Positions 45,347-57,687 are shown, counted from the first letter of the stretch. The stretch is DNA of 64,000 nucleotides from Anthoceros angustus (GCA_010909165.1 MU008189.1:496001-560000); one strand, 5' to 3'. Numbers and translations are program-made. Notes: a model not told the origin generated them from the sequence alone.

Positions 45347-47077
45347 CCTCCTAAACGCACGGCACTGCCCGTTGCTGCGCCTGGATGGAACGATCTGGCG
45401 GCAGCCAGGATGTGCGTGCTGCAATCCTGCTCGCTCTGCAGTCTGCAGGATGTCCCGAAACTCTGGAGCCAGGCCACCTCATTTGTATGAAGGCAGCTCG
45501 CTCCATGACAGATCGACTGTAGGAGTTGTCCTCCAGCGCACGTCCTCCACAATCTCTACAAGGCCCCTCAACAAGGCTCGCCCATCATCATCATTGGGCC
45601 ACTACGCCAAAGCGCAGGCAGATGAATCCCAGATTCCCGCGGTTCGTAAATGCCGTGGGATGTGGTGGGGTCCGTTTGCATCGCTCTCCCAGTTCCGCGG
45701 AACGAACTTCGGGCGAACTCTTGACTGCACAGCAGTCGCCCACAAGGAGGCCCGGTCTGCACTCCGGAAAGCACAGTCATACAACACATGTCAGAACATC
45801 AAACCAAAGCGCCCGTGCTTCCAATCCCACTACAGTAAAACTTCCAATACTCTTCAACCTGAACACGCAACTAGCGTGCAAATTCCATTAGCGATGCGAT
45901 GAAGCCACCATGGAGGACGGACGGAACAACTGCCAGACCCAAGCAATCTACAAGCCCTCCCAACCCGTTACCGTTTGTTGTGGTACGACCCTCCTGCGAG
46001 AGGCCAGGACACGGCATCCAGCAAGGAACTGCATAAATTTCACTTGTTGCCGTCGGCTTTACAGCGCTGCTGCAAGCGGATAAGTGAAGGAACGAAAAGC
46101 GAATGCAGGAATGACGATAGAATAGTCCTTCTATTTCCAAAGGCTGCACGGCACTATTCTTGGCCATGTGAGGAATGACGACCATTCACGGGGCACAGGT
46201 AGTAGGTACCCCGGACACCACGCATCACAGCTCCACAGTACTGCCCTCCAGATTCGCACTCATCTGGGTAAAACAGGGATTCGGACAGGTTGTGCAACTG
46301 GGTCCAGGAGACCGCAGCCTTTCACCATGTGAACTTACAGAGATCACCGTCTGCTCCATCCGGGAATCTCTCAGGTCTCAGGGCTGGGAGAAACGAGAAA
46401 CTGGCTCATCTCGTCGGGTACTGTAACCGGTCAGGTTCATTTCAAAGCATATCATCTTCCGCGAATGGAGCAGGAAAGGTAGGCGGCACGGCAAGTTTGC
46501 GCTCACGCTTGGAAATACTGTATGTATCCTACGCTGTAACTACTATCTGGCCGCTACTGGTTCCCTTTCTGTGGGACGACATTATTGCGGTCCTATTCTG
46601 TCAGAACCAGACGCTGGGACCACCACAACGAGTACAGATAAAATGGGACTCTGGGCCAGCACTTTTTCGGGTCAAGTTGAAATACCGACAATACACCTAT
46701 CAGCTTTATTATAAAAGTATTCAATTAATATATTTATCTAAAATAAAAAAGGTCTGTTTTAATTTAAATATCTCAAGCAGGAAATTCCCTGATGTAATAA
46801 TAGGATAAGAATTCTTACTTGTCTATTTGTTGTGATCTTGTCCGGTTTTCGTTTGTGGGACTCTTTAATGTGTGTAAAATTCAAGTAAAGTATTAATCAC
46901 ATAATTTTACATATATATTATATATTATATATATTATAAAGAACTTAACTTAATTTTAATTAAAATCAAAATAATTTTCTCACAATATTAGGTATGAGGG
47001 GAAAAAAAGAGAGTATGAGATTACCTGAGCTTATTTCAAGATTGTACCAAGAAATGAGTTGCAGTATGTCTTACTTT
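45347..47077. other. Intergenic region turning into an AT-rich island
   Basis: 45347-46650 is of ordinary composition without a supported gene. From about 46680 the sequence becomes very AT-rich, with a TATATTATATATTATA run near 46914-46938. It forms the 3' flank of the orphan ORF. Confidence 0.45.
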
Positions 47078-47839
47078 TTAATAAACACCTTGTGAAGAAT
47101 AACCAAACGAGATAGGTTGCTCTTCAATATCCCATCCACGTTGGATATCGATAAGCTTGAAAGAGTTATCACCATAGGAGGCAATCTCACCAATACGCCA
47201 TTGAAGTTTATTTCGTAGTTCATCATTTTTCAAGATAAGATAATAAAAGTCTTTGTTAGCAGTGACAAAGTGTCTATACTCACGAGGTGTTATGAGGGAA
47301 TAAGAATTTGCAGCGGCAAGGCCCCATACTGTATCCCACAATTTGAAGATTGTTTCTTGGTCTGTGATGCCTATACATTCAAATATTTGCTGTATATTTT
47401 TACTGTGATCATCTGTATTGACTTCGGGATACCACTGCCATGGCCATTGTTGCCATTGATAATCAAGATCTAGCTCTTCGTTCAAAGACACATGAATTTT
47501 GGCTTTTGCAACATACATAGTTTTCTCTAATAGACGTTTTTTAATCCACAATCCTAATGGCGAACCCCTACATACTCCACGTACAAAGAACTCAAAAGCT
47601 GGATGGTCACAAATATATACATGTTTAGGAATCAGATGCACCAAGGGGGATGGTGGTGGATTGCCTCTTACTACAAAATCTTTGCCTTGTAGCATCCTTG
47701 GAGGGAATGTGTATGTAGGTACTCCATGTCCACCTAATTCTTGTCCAAGATAGTAATTTTCTATAGGATCTACTACGGAGTAAGGAATCTTTTTATTGGG
47801 TTTGGTCTTGGAGGATCCAGCTTTAGATGAATTGGCCAT
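47078..47839 (-). CDS. Intronless orphan ORF of 253 codons in an AT-rich island
   Basis: A complete ATG-to-TAA ORF (MANSSKAGSSKTKPNKKIPY to the C-terminus SSQGVY) with no intron, flanked by about 600-900 bp of strongly AT-rich DNA on both sides. Codons are AT-ended, unlike neighbouring genes. The protein has a Ser/Lys-rich start and then a compact globular-looking part rich in aromatic residues (GHGVPTYTFPPRMLQG, HVYICDHPAFEFFVRG, YQWQQWPWQWYPEVN, FKLWDTVWGLAAANSY). No signal peptide or membrane span is visible. I do not recognise the family. Its base composition, lack of introns and isolation suggest an acquired gene (transposon, viral or other transfer) or an element-encoded protein; the long intact frame argues against a random ORF. 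Confidence 0.6.
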   Translation of the reverse strand: MANSSKAGSSKTKPNKKIPYSVVDPIENYYLGQELGGHGVPTYTFPPRMLQGKDFVVRGNPPPSPLVHLIPKHVYICDHPAFEFFVRGVCRGSPLGLWIKKRLLEKTMYVAKAKIHVSLNEELDLDYQWQQWPWQWYPEVNTDDHSKNIQQIFECIGITDQETIFKLWDTVWGLAAANSYSLITPREYRHFVTANKDFYYLILKNDELRNKLQWRIGEIASYGDNSFKLIDIQRGWDIEEQPISFGYSSQGVY

Positions 47840-48929
47840 GATTTTTAAGGATGTGCTTTGTTAGGATGGTATCGTTAACAATGCAATAAACATGCACATA
47901 CAATGTAGATATTGAACATGGATTTTTATAATAGTAATACCCTAGGGTTCTATGCAACATATGCTTATGATATCTTAATATCTGCTTTGTGTTTTTTAAA
48001 TTGGTAAATATATATTTAAAACTGTCATATTATTTAATAGTTTTATATTTATGATTAAATAATATATTTAAATTGGATATTTAATTAATACGTATTTCTT
48101 TATTGTGCTACATTAAAATACATTTAAATCAAGAAATCACATCTAATTTTATTTTAAGATGCCGTTTACTTGTTTGCATTACTTCTCTTTATTTTGTATG
48201 ATTTTGGGTAAATTCTTTAATTTTTTTGGATATAATTGATGACCTTGAAACACTCACAATACCTAGTATAAAAAAATGGTAAATCAAAACTTATCTTGGA
48301 ATGCTATTGGGTTGGGAAGCAACTAAAGTAGTTAGTGAGTATCAAATGCTTACTTGAATTTGAAGAGGTTAGGATTAAATATCTAAGAATGGCTAAGCTA
48401 GTTATGGATAGGGTAGAGCTAGTTTTGGGGGATATTAGAATAATTAAGTTTTAAGGTTTATGATTTATATATTTAATATCATATCGCCACCTTGATGTGA
48501 ATTAAAAGTACTTCTCCTACATACACATATGGTCCTAGGCTAGGGGAGATCCAACGCAACAAGAAGGATGTTTCCTAGTGAGTCTTTTATGTGAGCCCTG
48601 TGGGCTTATATCGAGTTGGGTAGGTAGGTACCAGATCGCTCACCTATCGAATTTTCGCTTGCTAGGTAGGTAGTAGGTTTTTTGTGTGCGCGTAGCGATA
48701 GCAGTAAAGTGTGGTCTGCTGAATAGAGCCTGTTTGCTGATGCCTGTTGGTTGGTAGTGTTTGGAGCTACACGAGCTTCGGATCAGGAGTCTCAATTGTG
48801 CGAGAGTTGGGAGAATTGGCAGTCCTTTGGTCCAGAAGCTTGGATTCTCGTGTTTCGCAATTGAAGTCCTGCGGAGGTGCAGTGAGGGTTTGGGAGTGTC
48901 GGGAGCCTGCTGTGGGAGAAGGTACGAGC
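47840..48929. other. AT-rich flank and NUB1-like gene leader
   Basis: 47840-48500 is very AT-rich with stops in every frame. 48500-48929 becomes GC-balanced and probably holds the promoter and 5' leader of the next gene, since the open frame extends upstream of the chosen ATG without recognisable sequence. Confidence 0.45.
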
Positions 48930-51608
48930 ATGGCGAACGGGGACCTGAATGAAGCCAGCACCAGTCGAGAGTGCACGAAGCTGCGGGTAGCAGGTGCATG
49001 GTCAGGGGTGGTTGAGGTATCTTTGGATGCGTGGACTGTGGCGGACCTGAGGACGGAGTTGGCCAGGATCACGGGATTCCCCGCTCCCTCCATCAATCTC
49101 ATCTGCGGAGGGAAGACGCTCAAGGATGAGGGGGGCTCGCCCGCCGGCCTGCGTTGCCTCAGGGAGGTTGGGCTGGGTGTCAATTCGAAGCTGCTCATGA
49201 CCAGAATTGGTTTGGAGCAGGCTAAGGTAATTAACGCTGCGCATGAACGCTCCGAGAGGCTCCGGAGAATCAAGTACGTATTGCGGAGTCGTGGTCTGAG
49301 CTTGGGCTTGTTTGTGGACTTCTGGCGATACCTGTCCGTTTTGCTCATCAGCTTTTGACTCGCATTCTAGGGCAGCCGTGGATGCTATGTCGAACGCAGA
49401 TTTGCCCGACTACGACTTGGAGCTTGAGAATCAGGATGGGCAGGAGATGAAGTTCAAGTCTGAGGACGACAGGAAGTGCGTGCTTTTGTTTCCACGTTTG
49501 TCGCACTGGTATGTTGTAGGCAATGCTGGGCACTGACTCGTGGATATTCCTGGTGTGTCAGAGCCTTGATAATGGGACTCATGCTGCATGCTAAAGCCCG
49601 CAATCTGGTTCAAGAAGAACAATTCGTCGAGGCCCTTGAGGTTCTCAGTATGGCTGAGGTATGACTTCGGTTCGTTTTCAAGAATCTGAGGCTTACGGCT
49701 TGAGGCTTTGGATGGTTGTGGTTAGATGGTATTTAAGCGACGGCGTTGGGCATGTACAGGAAGCTTTCTCACTTTGCGACCGCAAAATACTCGAGGTGAG
49801 AATTGTGCTTCTTCAGCCTGGCTGTTCGTGTATCTGAAGACAGTCGCTGGTTTCGTGGAACTGAATTTGTGCTGTACGTTTGACTCTGCAGGCTGTTGAC
49901 AATGTCGCACTGGTGCAGATTGACACAGTCTGGTGTTTATTCAGGTTACATAATATTGAGAGACTAGCTGTTGCAAAAGAGCGCCTTGCCCTAGCTCGGG
50001 CTGGATTGTCTCGTGCACATGGTCCTAATTTGGAAAGGTTAAGGGTGCTTCAAGGAGGGTTTTCACCAGAGCTGGCCTTGTGAGTTTCGCTCCTTATTGA
50101 CCCATACGCTCATCGTAAAGAGTTTGGTTTTTGCATCGAAGGAGTTTTGGTTTTTGCATCGATATGTAATTTGCAGTACGATTGATGTGTTGCAGATATG
50201 TTCGTCTGGAGCTGTTGGAAGGTATTGTTGCATATCACACTGGACAAACACAGTCTGCCCGCCGGTCGTTGCTTGCTGCTCAGAGCAAGTTTCAGCAGGT
50301 AGTTCAGAACATCTCTCGCAGATCTGTTATTATTGGAAGGGTGCATGTTCTGACTTTGCTATTTGAACCAATGTCCTTCATCTGATTTCAGCTACAAGTG
50401 TCTGATGAATCTGTTGCCACCCTGGCTGCAATGGGATTCACCTTGAAAGAGAGTCGCAGAGCTCTACGAGTTTCAGGTCAAGATGTAGGCAAAGCTGTAG
50501 ATTTTGTTATGGAAGAGAAGCGGAAGAGCGATGCGAAGAGGGAGGAGGATAGGGTTAGGGCACAAAGTCGGAGGTGAATCCAAGCCAAAAAACTGGAGTG
50601 CTCTTTCACACTTTGTAGGACATGGTGCTGGAAGTCTGAAGAGCAATCTCTGCTGTTGGTAAATTAGCATATGCAACAAGTTGTGACTTGCTGTTGAATG
50701 GTTGTGCTGTTTTAGGGAACAGCGGAAATATGGGAAGACAGTGGCCGGGAAATGGGTGGACATGACAGTGCTTGCAGAATTACAGTCCTTTGGGTATGTT
50801 CTGCCACACAGCATCTGCTATTGCCCTGTCACTACTTGCATTTCTTTTTGGTTTAGTGGACTGCTTCTGTCTTATTGTTTTTTGCTCAGCACATAGTTGT
50901 TTGTCAACTTCACAGCTATGAGAGGAAACTTGCAGCTGAAGCTTTGAAGCAAGGTAACAATGACAGAGAGGTGGCACTGGACATTTTGGCAAATCCCACC
51001 ACACGTACTGCCTTGCAGGTTTGTGAGACTTTTGTGAGACTGGGTTCCTTTTGTCTCACCACCCATTTTGCTGAGATACACGCTGTTTTGCAGGCATCCC
51101 TGAAAAGGCGTCGGCGTAACTCTATAGATCAAGCTGCAGTAGCTGAGCTGATGGCAATGGGGTTTGATTTGGGAGATGGTAAGACATTTAAGACATCAAA
51201 ACATGGCCATTTCCATTTTCCGTGTGTTCACTGACTGCTAGAGACTCGTCGGATGTGCCTGTGCCAGTTACTCGGGTCCTAAGATATGTAGGAGATACCG
51301 CGGAAGCCCTTGAGGTCCTGCTGCGGAGACAAGAATCAGCATTACGTCCTAGCTCTCCTGCAACTGCTGCTGGGGGTTCGTCAGGTGTAAATGATACAAA
51401 TACGGATACAGGCGAAGATACAGCTGTGGAAGATGGAAGCCAACCAGATGACACTGCTCCTCGGGACGAAGAGATGGAAGAGGACATTGCAAGAAACATA
51501 ACTGGGGATCCCTTGGCAGAGTATGACATAGAATTAGGAAGAGAGGGGGAGGCGATTGCTGAATATTTGACTTTCTTAGACAGCGCTGCTGGTACGGACA
51601 ACTCGTAG
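48930..51608 (+). CDS. NUB1: NEDD8 ultimate buster 1-like protein (ubiquitin-like + UBA domains)
   Basis: CDS join(48930..49273,49371..49475,49562..49658,49760..49795,49892..50079,50196..50298,50392..50573,50716..50793,50916..51018,51094..51178,51244..51608), 561 residues, in frame at all ten junctions. An N-terminal ubiquitin-like fold (VAGAWSGVVEVSLDAWTVAD, then INLICGGKTLKDEGG) leads into a helical region (VQEEQFVEALEVLSMAEEAF, VRLELLEGIVAYHTGQTQSA). Three UBA-like domains follow (VATLAAMGFTLKESRRAL, LAELQSFGYERKLAAEAL, VAELMAMGFDLGD) and an acidic tail. NUB1 proteins carry NEDD8- or ubiquitin-tagged proteins to the proteasome. The start was chosen at MANGDLNEAS because the Ubl follows directly. 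The last acceptor (CTAGAG|AC) is weak but is the one that keeps phase. Confidence 0.9.
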
Positions 51609-51744
51609 GCTGTCTCATGGTGGTTGCCCAATTTTTTCAGTAGGGATGAGGACTTCGGGTGGTATATAGTCACCCTGTCTCCTTTAGCAAACGGCGACTA
51701 GGTACTTCACGGCCATTTTGATACGAGGGCTTCCAATGCTCTCG

Positions 51745-52816
51745 TCAATTCGAAGGTGTAATAGAGCGCACGTGGGAGGTGTCATTCATCTTCAGAACTG
51801 TCCACCCAGTAATAGTTGAATGTCTCAGAATTGTCACAGACGAGTTGTCTATCGACAGGTTGCCCGTAATGTACTGGTGAGATCCAAGCAGTCCTCGTAA
51901 CAGACAGATCATTGCAAAGCCGTGAGTTACCACCGCAATGCGCAAGGGCTGGATACCGAATGGAGCTCGAAGAAGCTGTGCCTCCGCGGCCACACTCTCG
52001 GATGTACGGACTGGCTTCTCGCCGGGCTCTGACAGAAACTCCTGGCTCTGTTCACAACGGGTCGTTTCAGCCTCGTCGCCGTTTACATCAGCAGATGATC
52101 CCTGCAAACACCGTTCAGAGTTGAAAACTCGTACCACATCAGTGAAGCGGTAAGAAACAGCATATTCCGGCAAAGCTCAAGAATCACCTGCAGCCCCTCC
52201 GCCTGTGAGTCCCAGCTCGTAGTGCGGTTTACTCTGACCCCACAGTAGCTTTGCTTCAGAACAACGTCTTTTACAAACTCCACCATGCGAAACCTTGCCT
52301 CACGCTGTGATTCCCCACCTGGAGCATAAAAATCCTGCCCCATAGATCGCATGCTCCTCAGGACTGCCGGGGTATAGACCTCTTTGCGCACCTGCCCTTC
52401 CCACTCCCCTTGTGACAGCTCCTCCAATGACTCCGAGAAATTGATGCGCTCTGCCGGAAAATTCAGCTCCTGTTTCTTGGGAGGCAGTCAGACGAAGTGC
52501 TTGCCCTACTGGACACCTACTGGAAGCAACACACCCTGAGCAGCTAAGCAGCGATCGCATTCACGAGAGCGGATCACGTGACCCATACCTGGCACATGGT
52601 GATGGCAGTGTCCTTGGCACGCTCCAGAGGAGAAGCGAAAACATGGTCGAATTGGACCCCTAGGCTGCACAGCGACTGCCCCAGAGCTTTGGCCTGCAGC
52701 TTTCCCAAGGGCGTGAGGCCCGCCCAAGGAGATCTCCCCCCCACCAACTCCGGCTTCACATTCATTGTACTCTGAGCATGCCTGATGAGGTAAACATCCC
52801 TGATCTCCTCCTCCAT
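51745..52816 (-). CDS. Phosphoglycerate mutase-like histidine phosphatase
   Basis: CDS complement(join(51745..52101,52188..52469,52589..52816)), 288 residues. The N-terminus has the catalytic LIRHAQSTMN (phosphohistidine motif RHx), then LTPLGKLQAKALGQSL and FASPLERAKDTA. Exon 2 supplies the acidic helix LEELSQGEWEGQVRKEV. Exon 3 holds the second catalytic His in VVTHGFAMICLLRGLLG. All core residues of the family are present. Plant members of this cofactor-dependent-mutase-like clade act as broad phosphatases; the substrate is unknown. Exon 3 begins with an acidic, poorly conserved insert of about 45 residues. Its 3' end lies 136 bp from the NUB1-like stop (convergent). Confidence 0.88.
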
Positions 52817-53325
52817 CGCAGCGCCTCGTTCACCACAAACTTAGGAGTACAAAGATATGTTCCCCCACTGAAGACGGCAAGGGAGAGAGGTTTCAACAAT
52901 CCTTCATTCTCCCGGCTCCGTTGCAGCCATTCTCCTCCTCCTACTTATCTCCTTCGAGAGCCTCGATCACTCACACAGTGTTCGTCCACCTTCGGTGCTG
53001 CTCGGTAATGCAGCACACAGAGCTTGGGAACGGAGAGCCGGACAGTGCAGGCTGCAGACTGCGACCGAACTGGCGAGGATCTCCATACTCGATTCACTGT
53101 TCCAGAGTGGAAAGTGTTTAAAGTTCAACTTCTTGCAATCTTTAACAAATGAGCCAAAGGCACAATTGGCTGTAAGTGCAAACAACCATGACAGTCTTAA
53201 GTGATGGGTCACTTAAGTGACCGATCGTCAAAGTGGAAGGTCCTACTTTTTGAGCTGATGGCTCAGGCTCAGGCTCAGATCAGAAGGCCAGAGTTCAAGA
53301 AGCGGCTATGGTCCACAGGCCTCGC
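52817..53325. other. Intergenic region between two minus-strand genes
   Basis: Upstream region of the phosphatase gene and downstream of the T-protein gene. No coding signal. Confidence 0.5.
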
Positions 53326-54696
53326 TCATCCTTTGTAGTAGTGAGTTGGCACGAAGGGCATTTTCGTGACCACTGCCTCATTGACCTTGCCTCTGACGTT
53401 CACCTTGAGAGCAGTACCATTCTTGTGATTGCCGGAGGCTACATAGCCCATTGCGATGTTCTTTTTCAAGCAAGGGCTGAACCCTCCACTGGTAACCTCT
53501 CCCACCACTTTGCCTGATGCATCCAGGATTTCACTGTGGCCTCGTGCAGGCGCACCACCTGAGACAAGCCCCACCCTTCTTCTGGGTGGTCCATCTTTCA
53601 GTTGCTGCAAGATGACCTCGGCTCCCAGGAATCCACCCTCTGCACGCCTTCTCTTCCCAACAGTCCACGCCAGCCCAGCCTCGATGGGTGTGATGTGCTG
53701 TTCCAGGTCATTGCCATACAGACAGAGTCCAGCCTCCAGTCTCAAACTGTCACGGGCACCCAGACCTGTGAGACGAACGTTGCCCTCGGACTTTTCCAAA
53801 ATCGCTTTTGCCAAATCTACAGCATCTTCATGTGGTACAGAGATCTCAAAACCATCCTCTCCAGTGTACCTACACAGGAAACATATGCAGAAAGTGAGCA
53901 CATCATGCCATTCCCAAGAAAAGTGGGGAATACCTAGCACAGCAGATCCATCTATATGTACCCAAGACACACCATTGATCAAGGTACAAATCACATACCC
54001 CGTTCTGGTTACGAAGCAGGAGGAACCGTTCACATTGAGGATCTTGAAATCGCTGAAATAGAACTTGCTCAAGTCCTCTTTGACAAGAGTCTGCAACACT
54101 GATCCAGCCAACGGCCCCTGCAAAGCCAGCAGAGACCTCTCGTCATGGATGTGCCACCCCACGTTCTTTCCGGCATGCTTGAAGGGGGCTATGTGCTTCT
54201 CGATATGAGCCAAATCCTTCTCTCTGCACCCCGCATTCACCACCAGATAGATGTGCTCGTCGTTAACCTTGGTGATCACCGTGTCATCAATCACTCCTCC
54301 TTTCTCATTAGTGAAAACGGACAAGGTCCCTGTACCTGGTGCAAGGTCAGCAATGTCCCCCACCACAAGCGTCTCCAAGAACGGAATAACATCAGTCCCC
54401 TTCATAGAAAGACCGCACATATGAGACACGTCAAACAGGGACCCGTTGGTCCGGCAATTGACGGTGGAATCAATGATGGAGTCCTTGTATTGAATTGGCA
54501 TGCTCCAGCCAGCAAAGGGCACCATCTTGCCGCCATGCTCTACGTGGAAGTCGTGAAGAGACGTCTTTTTCAGCTCCGGCACATCCTTCACAGCCGACGC
54601 CTCCGCATAGGTCCGGCGGGGGACTTGCTGCGAGGCTTGGGAATGAGAAGCACGGCGGAGCGCAGCTTGCAGTAGCTGCCTTCCAGCCCGGTTCAT
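53326..54696 (-). CDS. GDCST: Mitochondrial aminomethyltransferase (glycine cleavage T protein)
   Basis: CDS complement(join(53326..53869,53999..54696)), 413 residues, matching the family length. An Arg/Ala/Gln-rich mitochondrial presequence ([20 protein letters not shown]) precedes the mature start [24 protein letters not shown]. Folate-binding and core motifs follow: [57 protein letters not shown] and the C-terminal [10 protein letters not shown]. It transfers the methylene group of glycine from the H-protein lipoate to tetrahydrofolate and releases ammonia, a step of photorespiration in plants. The ATG at 54696 was chosen over one at 54780 because the presequence starts there. The only intron is a multiple of three without stops (see its own entry). 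Confidence 0.93.
   Translation of the reverse strand: MNRAGRQLLQAALRRASHSQASQQVPRRTYAEASAVKDVPELKKTSLHDFHVEHGGKMVPFAGWSMPIQYKDSIIDSTVNCRTNGSLFDVSHMCGLSMKGTDVIPFLETLVVGDIADLAPGTGTLSVFTNEKGGVIDDTVITKVNDEHIYLVVNAGCREKDLAHIEKHIAPFKHAGKNVGWHIHDERSLLALQGPLAGSVLQTLVKEDLSKFYFSDFKILNVNGSSCFVTRTGYVICTLINGVSWVHIDGSAVLGIPHFSWEWHDVLTFCICFLCRYTGEDGFEISVPHEDAVDLAKAILEKSEGNVRLTGLGARDSLRLEAGLCLYGNDLEQHITPIEAGLAWTVGKRRRAEGGFLGAEVILQQLKDGPPRRRVGLVSGGAPARGHSEILDASGKVVGEVTSGGFSPCLKKNIAMGYVASGNHKNGTALKVNVRGKVNEAVVTKMPFVPTHYYKG
53870..53998 (-). other. Stop-free 129-bp intron in the T-protein gene
   Basis: Donor GG|GTATGTG and acceptor TGTGTAG|GTAC restore the conserved reading [11 protein letters not shown]. The intron is 43 codons long and contains no in-frame stop, so a retained transcript would still encode a full-length protein with a 43-residue insert. 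Confidence 0.75.
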
Positions 54697-55466
54697 GGTG
54701 GCAAGGCTTCGTAGGCTAAGGGCACAAGCAGGACCCCGGCTGAACAATGCAGGCAACAAAGCGAAAGCAATGCAGCGCACCCCGGGCTACTACCCTTCTC
54801 CCTCACAGACCTCTGCGATCTGGCGGTGTACTCTCCAAACCTGCAAGGAGAAAAGGAGATGGCATCAAGTCCAAGAAATTCGCAAGGCAAGGGACACTGC
54901 CTGAATGGATCCAACACTTGCACAATTTTTCACATCTCTCCGCGATTCGATTCCAGGTCCAGCCACAACCTGCGGAAGAAGGGCATCCACGGAGACGTTA
55001 CAAGGCGAGCTCAAAGAGGTGCCATCTTCGCGACTGGCGCTCTAGCCAGAACTACTCGATCGCGGCATCCACTTCCGCGGGTTTTAGACAACGAACACAC
55101 TAACCATAGGTCAGTATGTGGCGTCCACCATAGGTCAGTATGTGACGCGTCCAGGCCTATCCCCATCCCCTTTGCAAGTTGCCCGAACGAACGGTCAGCA
55201 ACCCCGTTTGTTATGGGCCGGTGCTTTGTAGTCAGAGACATCCTGTGGTCCTCCCGGCAAGCGTACTACACAAATGACAAGCTCAATTGACAAGGGGAAT
55301 TCGTTACGTGCGTGTGCCCAGCACAAAATGCCACTGCCTGCCTAATGACTCGGCATTTTGGCCGTGATCACGGACAGCGTGTCCAATAAGTTACCCTACT
55401 GTCTTGGCAAGCGCCGTAACTGTCACTGACGTTTACTAGTCTGGAAACATCTCTCTGGACAGAATT
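54697..55466. other. Intergenic region between T-protein and ERD2 genes
   Basis: Contains the promoter of the T-protein gene and the 3' flank of ERD2. A short exact duplication (CCATAGGTCAGTATGTG twice, near 55105-55145) is the only feature noticed. Confidence 0.5.
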
Positions 55467-57096
55467 TTATGCCGGTAGATGTAGCCGCTCATTGTTTCTC
55501 CAACTGCCAGCAAAGCCCCAGTCCCATCATCAGAAATATTCAACACAATTTAGTTGAAATATGTACCTAGGTAGCATAGTTGTCTGTCCTGTAAACTAGC
55601 TGAGATAGAATCAGACTCCGGACACCAGAAACAAGAAGAAACAAGTAACTCTGGGAAGTCCTGACTAAGATCTAATTAGAAATGGCGCAAAGGCTTGTAA
55701 AACTAGCCTTGAAGAACTAGCTAAAGGCACACTACTAGCCAACAAGTCCTCCAGCAAAAATGATTCCAAAGATCGCATTCCCAGAATTCCAAAAGAAAAT
55801 AAAGAAGCATGGTCAAAGCTAATGTGGAATCCGGCAAGATGATAGTAAAGCAGGAGAGATTGCTGACCTCTTGAGGTAGTAGTAGAAAAAATCGGCGTAA
55901 AGAAGTGTCTGCACAATGCCGGATACCCAGGCTGCACACCCAAGAGAGAGCTAAATCAAAAGAAGAACCAAACAAACGCCAGGCTGGCTCACTCGTGAAT
56001 ATACAAAACAGAACACAAGAATTGTGCAGAGACTTACTTATCCACTGCACGTAATGTGGCTCTGTGAATGCCCTGTAAATCCAGTTGATAATATACAGTA
56101 GCCGATACCCGCTGCATGACGTACAGAACACGCAAAATGATGACTTACCTTTCCCACAGAGCTTTAAGATTTCAGGAGCATGCAAAAACCCCTCCCACTA
56201 ACAGCTCCCTTGGCAGACTTGGGACTACACAGACTGAGCAAAGCTTAGACTTACCCAAGAAGAAATACGTAGTTCCCCGTAAGATTATCCACATTCTTCG
56301 TTCTTTGCAGCAAAACCAGCTGAGGAACGATGGCTACAGCCTCCAGGTAGAGCGAAAAGGTCCAGAGCACCTAGGAGGGAGAACACAATCACACAAGATT
56401 CAAGATGATAAACTTCTGTAAACGCTTCATATCAAGGGCGAGAAGAGGGAAGGGAAGGAGAGCAAATCCCCACCCCACTCTCCCCCCACCCAATACCCAG
56501 ACGCTCCTCCCAGCTCCAAGCAAACAGCAGAAAGCTTCGCGAGCTCACCTCGAAGAAGGTGAACTTGTGGTTGATCAACAAGGCCAGGACAGCGCACGGG
56601 GCAACAAGAAGATAATGCTTGAACGTATCATGTTCTTTGTCATAAGATTTCTTCACAATTCTGTGGCGTCTCATACACCAGACTATAGAAAAGGAGCTGC
56701 CGAGGAAAATCAGCTTCATCAATGAGTTGTAGAACGAGATGTATGTGGTAAAAATATCGAGGTAACGAGTGGCAAAAACAAGGAAGTAAAGCTCCTGCGT
56801 CTTCAACGAGATTCCTGCAAAACCCACAGCTCCCACCATCACCACAAGCCCCCTCCCGAACCTCATTTGCCACCGAAACCTAATCACATTTCCAGCCCCG
56901 GTCCCGCACCCAACCTAATACCACGGCATAACGGATCGAAGGGATCCCCAGCCCCGTCAGCCAAAACCTAATCCATACTTCACAAAGCAGCAAGGATCAC
57001 CAGACCTGCACACGACTTGATGGTGTAGATCTTGAGCAGCAACACCAAGACGCTGAAGAGATGCGTCAAGTCCCCGGCTAGCCTGAAGATATTCAT
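55467..57096 (-). CDS. ERD2: ER lumen protein-retaining (K/HDEL) receptor
   Basis: CDS complement(join(55467..55503,55868..55931,56038..56111,56255..56370,56549..56814,57006..57096)), 215 residues, exactly the family length, in frame at all five junctions. It starts MNIFRLAGDLTHLFSVLVLL, then LKTQELYFLVFATRYLDIF, SFSIVWCMRRHRIV, EHDTFKHYLLVAPC, LYLEAVAIVPQLVLLQRT, NLTGNYVFLLGGYR, YRAFTEPHYVQWI, QTLLYADFFYYYLK and the tiny final exon SWRNNERLHLPA. It is a seven-helix Golgi/ERGIC receptor that binds escaped ER proteins by their K/HDEL tail at low pH and returns them in COPI vesicles. The last exon is only 37 nt, 364 bp from its neighbour, and would be easily missed. Confidence 0.95.
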
Positions 57097-57687
57097 GTTG
57101 GGCGTCCTAAAAGCCCCTCCTGTGCCGAAATAAAGAGTAGCTGGCAGCTCAGCTCCAGATCCTGAACCCGACGAGCAGACTCACCATGTCAGTCTGCTGA
57201 TCCCGGCGCCGCTGGGTGCTCCCAGGCTATGGCAATTTCCCATGCATCCTCGCCTCCCACATTCCTTCCAGGCTGGCGTTTGCACCAGCTTCAACCCAAA
57301 GCGAGTTTCACACTCGACTTGGCAAGCAGAAGCGGTGGTAAGAAAGAAGGCAGAAATGCAGAAAGAAACGACGCTGCGTACCGCGTGTCAACAGCCCTGA
57401 AAACCGTACTCTTTATTGGTTCATTGTCTGTTATTAAGCACATATTTCTTCTTATTCGTCACACAATCAATCATGTTGTCGCAGGAGCCAAGCAGTCTGA
57501 AAGAGCCAAACGCGATAATACGGAAGAACAAACACTCGATAATAGTAGGTGAAACAAAATCCATAGTTAACAGAAATGCCTTGAGAGTCAAAGCATAATA
57601 CATATGTACGTATGTAGAATAAATAGAGTAGACTTTATTAATAGACGAGATGGAAAATCCCATCTACCCCTTAAGTCCTAGGAGGAA
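57097..57687. other. Upstream region of ERD2 and boundary of the retroelement array
   Basis: First 150 bp probably hold the ERD2 promoter and leader. The remainder is without recognised genes and ends where homology between the two tandem units begins, at about 57688. Confidence 0.45.

Noticed and set aside
44666-45902. Two plus-strand open frames of about 200 codons
   Set aside because: The first is antisense to the TauE/SafE gene and the second partly covers its leader; neither has a domain or plausible splicing.
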